From the NCBI RefSeq assembly GCF_000687165.1, contig NZ_JMKU01000007.1:1-64000 (forward strand): a DNA stretch of 64,000 bases, read 5' to 3'. Below, piece by piece: positions 60,385 through 64,000 of the stretch. Numbering within the stretch: position 1 is the first letter of the stretch; each line of letters begins with the position of its first letter. The notes beneath the pieces are model-generated. The model was given only the letters and a program-made list of their open reading frames with translations, was not told the origin of the DNA and ran no database searches. Source of the stretch: Paracidovorax oryzae ATCC 19882 (GTDB lineage: Bacteria > Pseudomonadota > Gammaproteobacteria > Burkholderiales > Burkholderiaceae_C). The position numbers and the translations under genes are program-made.

Positions 60385-61893
60385 TCAGTGGCCTGCGCCG
60401 CGTCCTCCGGCAGCCTTCGCCGGCCCCAGGCGCAGCACACTGCATACGCCTGCCACGACGGCACTGCCTGCGGCAAGCCAGAACGCCACCGTCTCCGCAT
60501 GGCCGCCGTGCGTGCCCTGGATCGCGAAGATCACCGCGAGGAGCACGGCACCCAGCGTCTGGCCCGTGAGCCGCGCCGTGCTCAGCATGCCGCCCGCGGC
60601 ACCCGAGCGCTGCAGCGGTGCGGACGTGACGATGGTGTGGTTGTTGGGCGACTGGAACAGCGCGAAGCCCACGCCGCACAGCGCCATGCGCCACGCCACG
60701 CCGAACGCGCCCGCATCCTGCGGCATGCCGGCCAGCGCCGCCAGCCCCAGTGCCAGCACGGCCATGCCGATGCCGCCCAGCAGGCCGTCCGGCACGCGCC
60801 CGATCAGCCGCCCTGCAAGCGGTGCGACGGCCACGATGGCCAGCGGCCAGGGCGTGATGAGCAGGCCGGCCTCGGCATGGGAGCGGCCATGCGCCTCCAG
60901 CAGCAGGAACGGCAGCGCGAGGAACGCCAGCATCTGCGCACAGAAGGCCGCGACCGATGCCCCCATCGACAGCGAGAACACCGGGATGCGCAGCAGGTCC
61001 ACCGGAAAGAGCGGCGTCTCCCCGCGGCGGTCGGCCCGCACCTGCCTGCGCACGAACACCACCCCCACCGCCAGGCCCGCCAGCAGCGTCAGCACGGGGC
61101 CCTGCGGCAGCCCGCCCGCCCCGCCGTGCACGCCCAACTGGTCGCCGCCGATGAACACCAGCGCGAACATCAGCACGTTGAGCGCCACGTCGATCACGGA
61201 AAAGCGCGCGACCGCTTTTGCCCCGCGCACAGGCGGCGCAGGATTGAACGGCAGCGCACGCCGGCCGAGCCAGAGCGTCGCCAGGCCCAGCGGCAGGTTG
61301 ATCGCGAACAGCATCGGCCAGGACGATACCGAAAGGATGGCGGCCGCCACCGAGGGGCCGGCCACCGATGATGCCGCGACGGCCAGCGAATTGAGCGCCA
61401 GCCCCTGCCCCAGCCGTGCGCGCGGATAGATCATGCGCACCAGCGCCGCGTTCACGCTCATGATGCCCGCCGCGCCCAGGCCCTGCACGGCCCGCGCCGC
61501 GATCAGCACCTCCAGCGACGACGCCAGCATGGCACCGAGCGACGAGATGGCGAACAGGCCCATGCCCAGCAGGTACACGCGCCGGTAGCCGATGCGCTCC
61601 CCGAGCGCGGCCAGCGGCAGCAGCATGCCCAGGGTGGCGATCTGGTAGGCGTTCACCACCCAGATGGCCTGCGGCGCGCCGGCCTGCAGTTCCCTTGCGA
61701 TGGTGGGCAGCGCCAGGTTCATGATGCTGCCATCCAGCACCGCGACGGCGATGCCGAGGATGATCACCAGCATCGCCCGCCCGCGCTCCGGCGGCTCCAG
61801 CCCGTCCGTCACGCCTGCAGGCCGCGACGCGGCGGCTTCCGGGGCGCTGCCCTGCCCCGTGCCGGGCGTCGTGCCAGGTGCTGTGCCGCTCAT
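60385..61893 (-). CDS. MFS drug-efflux transporter, DHA2 type
   Basis: A 502-aa inner-membrane transporter with the 14-helix DHA2 (EmrB/QacA-like) arrangement. Helix 1 contains AVAVLDGSIMNLALPTIARE (motif D1), the loop after helix 2 is GERIGYRRVYLLGMGLF (motif A), and AARAVQGLGAAGIMSVNAAL is motif B. The N-terminal 45 residues are Gly/Pro/Ala-rich. ATG 61893 overlaps the upstream MFS stop (ATGA), so the two are coupled. Likely exports drugs or dyes; substrate unknown. Confidence 0.9.
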   Translation of the reverse strand: MSGTAPGTTPGTGQGSAPEAAASRPAGVTDGLEPPERGRAMLVIILGIAVAVLDGSIMNLALPTIARELQAGAPQAIWVVNAYQIATLGMLLPLAALGERIGYRRVYLLGMGLFAISSLGAMLASSLEVLIAARAVQGLGAAGIMSVNAALVRMIYPRARLGQGLALNSLAVAASSVAGPSVAAAILSVSSWPMLFAINLPLGLATLWLGRRALPFNPAPPVRGAKAVARFSVIDVALNVLMFALVFIGGDQLGVHGGAGGLPQGPVLTLLAGLAVGVVFVRRQVRADRRGETPLFPVDLLRIPVFSLSMGASVAAFCAQMLAFLALPFLLLEAHGRSHAEAGLLITPWPLAIVAVAPLAGRLIGRVPDGLLGGIGMAVLALGLAALAGMPQDAGAFGVAWRMALCGVGFALFQSPNNHTIVTSAPLQRSGAAGGMLSTARLTGQTLGAVLLAVIFAIQGTHGGHAETVAFWLAAGSAVVAGVCSVLRLGPAKAAGGRGAGH

Positions 61894-63110
61894 GCCCGGG
61901 CTCCCCGGCGGCCCTGGCCGGGCGCCACGCGGGTGCGGCCCAGCGTGGTCCAGCACAGCGCCGTGCCGAGGAACGCGCCGGTTGCCATCCCCGCGACCAT
62001 CGGCAGCGGCCGGCCATCGGCGAACAGCCCCACCAGCCCCATCGCCACGGCGCCCGTGAGCATCTGCAGCGTGCCCATCAGCGCGGAGGCCGTGCCCGCG
62101 ATCGCGCCGTGCTCCTCCAGTGCCAGCACCGAGGTCGTGGGAATCACCAGCCCCATGAGTGCGCTGGCCATGAAGTACAGGCCGATCAGCACCGCGAGCC
62201 GGTCACCGCCCAGCAGGTAGTAGCCCAGCATCACGGCCATCACCGCCGACGAAGCGGTGGCCGCCACCTTCACGATCGGCTCCAGCCCGAAGCGGGCGGC
62301 CAGCATGCCGTTGAACTGCGCCATGGCGAAAAACGCCGCGGCATTGAACGAGAACGCCAGGCTGTACTGCGTGGGCGTGAGCCCATAGTGGTTGATGAGC
62401 ACGAACGGCGAGCCCGCCAGGTACACGAAGAAGCCCGCCATCGCGCAACCGCCGATGAAGACCAGGCCCAGGTAATGCCGGTCACGCAGCAACAGGCCGT
62501 AGCCCCGCAGCGCGCTGCCCGGGGTGCTGTGCGTCCGCTCCGCGGCGGGCCGGGTCTCGGAGAGGGCGAAGCGCACCAGCAGCAACCCGGCCAGCGCGGC
62601 GATCGCCACCGCCCAGAACACGCCACGCCAGCCCGCGAGGGCGATCACGCCGCTGCCTGCCAGCGGCGCCAGCAGCGGCGATACGCTGAACACCAGCATC
62701 AGCAGCGACATCAGCCGCGCGGCCTCATGGCCCGTGTGCAGGTCCCGCACCACGGCACGCGGCACCACCATGCCCGCGGCCGCGCCCAGCCCCTGCAGGA
62801 AGCGCAGCACGATCAGGGCCTCGATGCTGGTGGCCAGCGCGCAACCGATGCTCGCCACGGTGAACAGCACCAGCCCGAAATAGAGCGGTGGCTTGCGTCC
62901 CGCCATGTCCGACAGCGGACCGTACAGCAATTGCCCCACGCCGAGCGAAAGGAAGAAGGCCGTCAGGCTCCATTGCACCGCGCCCACCGGCGCGCCCAGG
63001 CCATGCCCGATCTCGGGCAGCGCGGGCAGATACATGTCGATCGCGAAAGGACCGATGGCGGAAAGCAGGCCCAGCACCAGGGCCATGCGCAGGAAAGGCG
63101 ACGAAGACAT
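61890..63110 (-). CDS. Bcr/CflA-family multidrug efflux MFS transporter
   Basis: A 406-aa 12-helix MFS transporter of the Bcr/CflA group. Recognisable parts are SAIGPFAIDMYLPALPEIGH, LSLGVGQLLYGPLSDMAGRKPPLYFGL (motif A, in parts), VLRFLQGLGAAAGMVVPRAVVRDL and VSPLLAPLAGSGVIALAGWRGVF. Family members export bicyclomycin, sulfonamides or chloramphenicol. It is first of a coupled pair with the DHA2 gene; no regulator gene is next to it. Confidence 0.93.
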   Translation of the reverse strand: MSSSPFLRMALVLGLLSAIGPFAIDMYLPALPEIGHGLGAPVGAVQWSLTAFFLSLGVGQLLYGPLSDMAGRKPPLYFGLVLFTVASIGCALATSIEALIVLRFLQGLGAAAGMVVPRAVVRDLHTGHEAARLMSLLMLVFSVSPLLAPLAGSGVIALAGWRGVFWAVAIAALAGLLLVRFALSETRPAAERTHSTPGSALRGYGLLLRDRHYLGLVFIGGCAMAGFFVYLAGSPFVLINHYGLTPTQYSLAFSFNAAAFFAMAQFNGMLAARFGLEPIVKVAATASSAVMAVMLGYYLLGGDRLAVLIGLYFMASALMGLVIPTTSVLALEEHGAIAGTASALMGTLQMLTGAVAMGLVGLFADGRPLPMVAGMATGAFLGTALCWTTLGRTRVAPGQGRRGARA

Positions 63111-63197
63111 CCCGCATTGTCGCCAGGAGCAAAGGCCCGTGCAGGCCCTCGCCGAAGAGCGCGCGCGGATGCCCCTGTGCGGAAAGCGTGGCCAGCT

Positions 63198-64000
63198 CTA
63201 CAGGAACCGCAGCCAGGCCAGGTCTTTTCGCCGCGCCTTGAAGGCCCCGAACGCACGCACCGGCCCGTAGAGCAGCACGGCCAGCACGGCCGTGCAGAGC
63301 CACACCTGCCACACCGCATCGAAACCGAAATAGCGTCCCTGGTTGGCCCCCCAGATTCCCAGCGCGCCGAGGTAGAGCACCTTCAGCACGTACAGGTGCA
63401 GCACATAGAAGAACATGGGCGCGGCACCGAAAGCCAACAGCACCCGCAGCCACCCCGCCCGCGCAGGCACGCGCTCGAGGGCGGCGAGCAGTGCCAAGCC
63501 GAGCCCCAAGGTCAGCGCCACGAAGAGCAGCGAGGGCGGGTACTTCGTCACGTTCAGGAAACCCATCACGGTCTCCAGCGGCGTGGCACCCAGGGCCCAG
63601 GGCCGATCGCCATAGACATTCAGCCAGCGGAGCGCCACGAACAGCGCCAGCGCCCCCACCGACCACGCCACCAGGCGGCGCCGCCGCAGCCCCGCGTCTG
63701 CCCCGGCGGTGAACCAGGGGCCGGCGGCATACCCCAGCGCGATCACGCCGATCCAGGGCAGCAGCGGATAGGACGTACGCATCCGCAGGCCGTCGCCCAC
63801 CGCGAGCCATCCCCGGTCGTGCAGCACCGCCCACGGCACATGCAGTGCGTGCCCCGCAGGAAAGTGCACTCCGTCGAGCAGGTTGTGGCCCGCCACCAGC
63901 AGCAGCCCGACCGCCACCATCACGCCGCGGGGCAGCCATAGCAGCAGGGCCAGCGCCAGCATGCTCAGGCCGATCACCCAGATCACCTGCAGATAGACCA
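63198..64000 (-). CDS. DUF1624 heparan-alpha-glucosaminide N-acetyltransferase-like membrane protein (partial)
   Basis: The C-terminal 267 residues of a multi-spanning membrane protein; the minus-strand frame is still open at 64000, so the start is outside. It has about seven hydrophobic helices (LALALLLWLPRGVMVAVGLL, PLLPWIGVIALGYAAGPWF, APMFFYVLHLYVLKVLYLG) and the family block KYPPSLLFVALTLGLGLAL. The family resembles lysosomal HGSNAT and other membrane acyltransferases, suggesting transfer of acyl groups to a sugar across the membrane; the substrate is unknown. Confidence 0.85.
   Translation of the reverse strand, partial: VYLQVIWVIGLSMLALALLLWLPRGVMVAVGLLLVAGHNLLDGVHFPAGHALHVPWAVLHDRGWLAVGDGLRMRTSYPLLPWIGVIALGYAAGPWFTAGADAGLRRRRLVAWSVGALALFVALRWLNVYGDRPWALGATPLETVMGFLNVTKYPPSLLFVALTLGLGLALLAALERVPARAGWLRVLLAFGAAPMFFYVLHLYVLKVLYLGALGIWGANQGRYFGFDAVWQVWLCTAVLAVLLYGPVRAFGAFKARRKDLAWLRFL

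Overview
The window is GC-rich, gene-dense chromosomal DNA of a betaproteobacterium. Gene content points to Comamonadaceae, most likely a plant-associated Acidovorax/Paracidovorax. Pointers are Bug-type solute receptors, the rimP-nusA-infB-rbfA-truB-typA order, dispersed CTCAGGGGG-type intergenic hairpin repeats, and a secreted expansin carrying a cellulose-binding module as found in plant-pathogenic acidovoraces. The species is an inference; no rRNA gene is present.

Layout. 1-283: one end of an IS5-family element. 445-4548 (minus): guaB and guaA, separated by a Phd/VapC toxin-antitoxin pair with its own promoter and operator. 4656-6582: a DUF4124 protein, rnfH, ratA and smpB. 6689-8503: a lipoprotein, an ECF sigma factor and a membrane anti-sigma factor. 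8505-11438: an acyl-CoA hydrolase and a TerC/CBS membrane protein. 11548-19958 (minus): the translation/transcription cluster rimP-nusA-infB-rbfA-truB-typA. 20182-22844: a thioredoxin-like protein and two c-type cytochromes. 23005-29125: a large exported hydrolase, a Bug receptor, an AtuA-like pair and a divergent LysR regulator. 29184-37891: accessory-looking genes, including a diguanylate cyclase, expansin-CBM2, a PhyH-like oxygenase, a NUC1 nuclease, an unknown gene behind a consensus LexA box, an ornithine cyclodeaminase homologue and an orphan amino-acid binding protein. 38054-41804 (minus): tRNA-Lys, tcdA, cpoB, pal, tolB. 41941-49524: msbA, an ankyrin protein, tatD, a PilZ protein, holB, tmk, mltG and ygfZ. 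49709-64000: a thioesterase-GNAT fusion, an esterase, an exported hydratase, an iron-type alcohol dehydrogenase, a patatin, an HDOD protein, tex, DUF72, two efflux MFS genes and a DUF1624 membrane protein cut by the window edge.

Most of the window is core housekeeping: purine synthesis, ribosome maturation and translation initiation, trans-translation, envelope integrity through Tol-Pal, lipid A flipping, clamp loading and dTMP synthesis. Many neighbours are translationally coupled by ATGA or GTGA overlaps (phd/vapC, rbfA/truB/typA, the two cytochromes, cpoB/tcdA, tatD/ankyrin, tmk/holB, HDOD/patatin, the two MFS genes). No gene-free gap exceeds about 270 bp.

I see no prophage, CRISPR array, complete insertion sequence, origin or rRNA operon. 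The best candidates for something undescribed are the 102-aa protein behind a LexA box (34694-35043), the three-copy double-hairpin repeat found just after stop codons, the exported hydratase at 51731-52600, and the toxin-antitoxin pair lying inside the guaBA unit.
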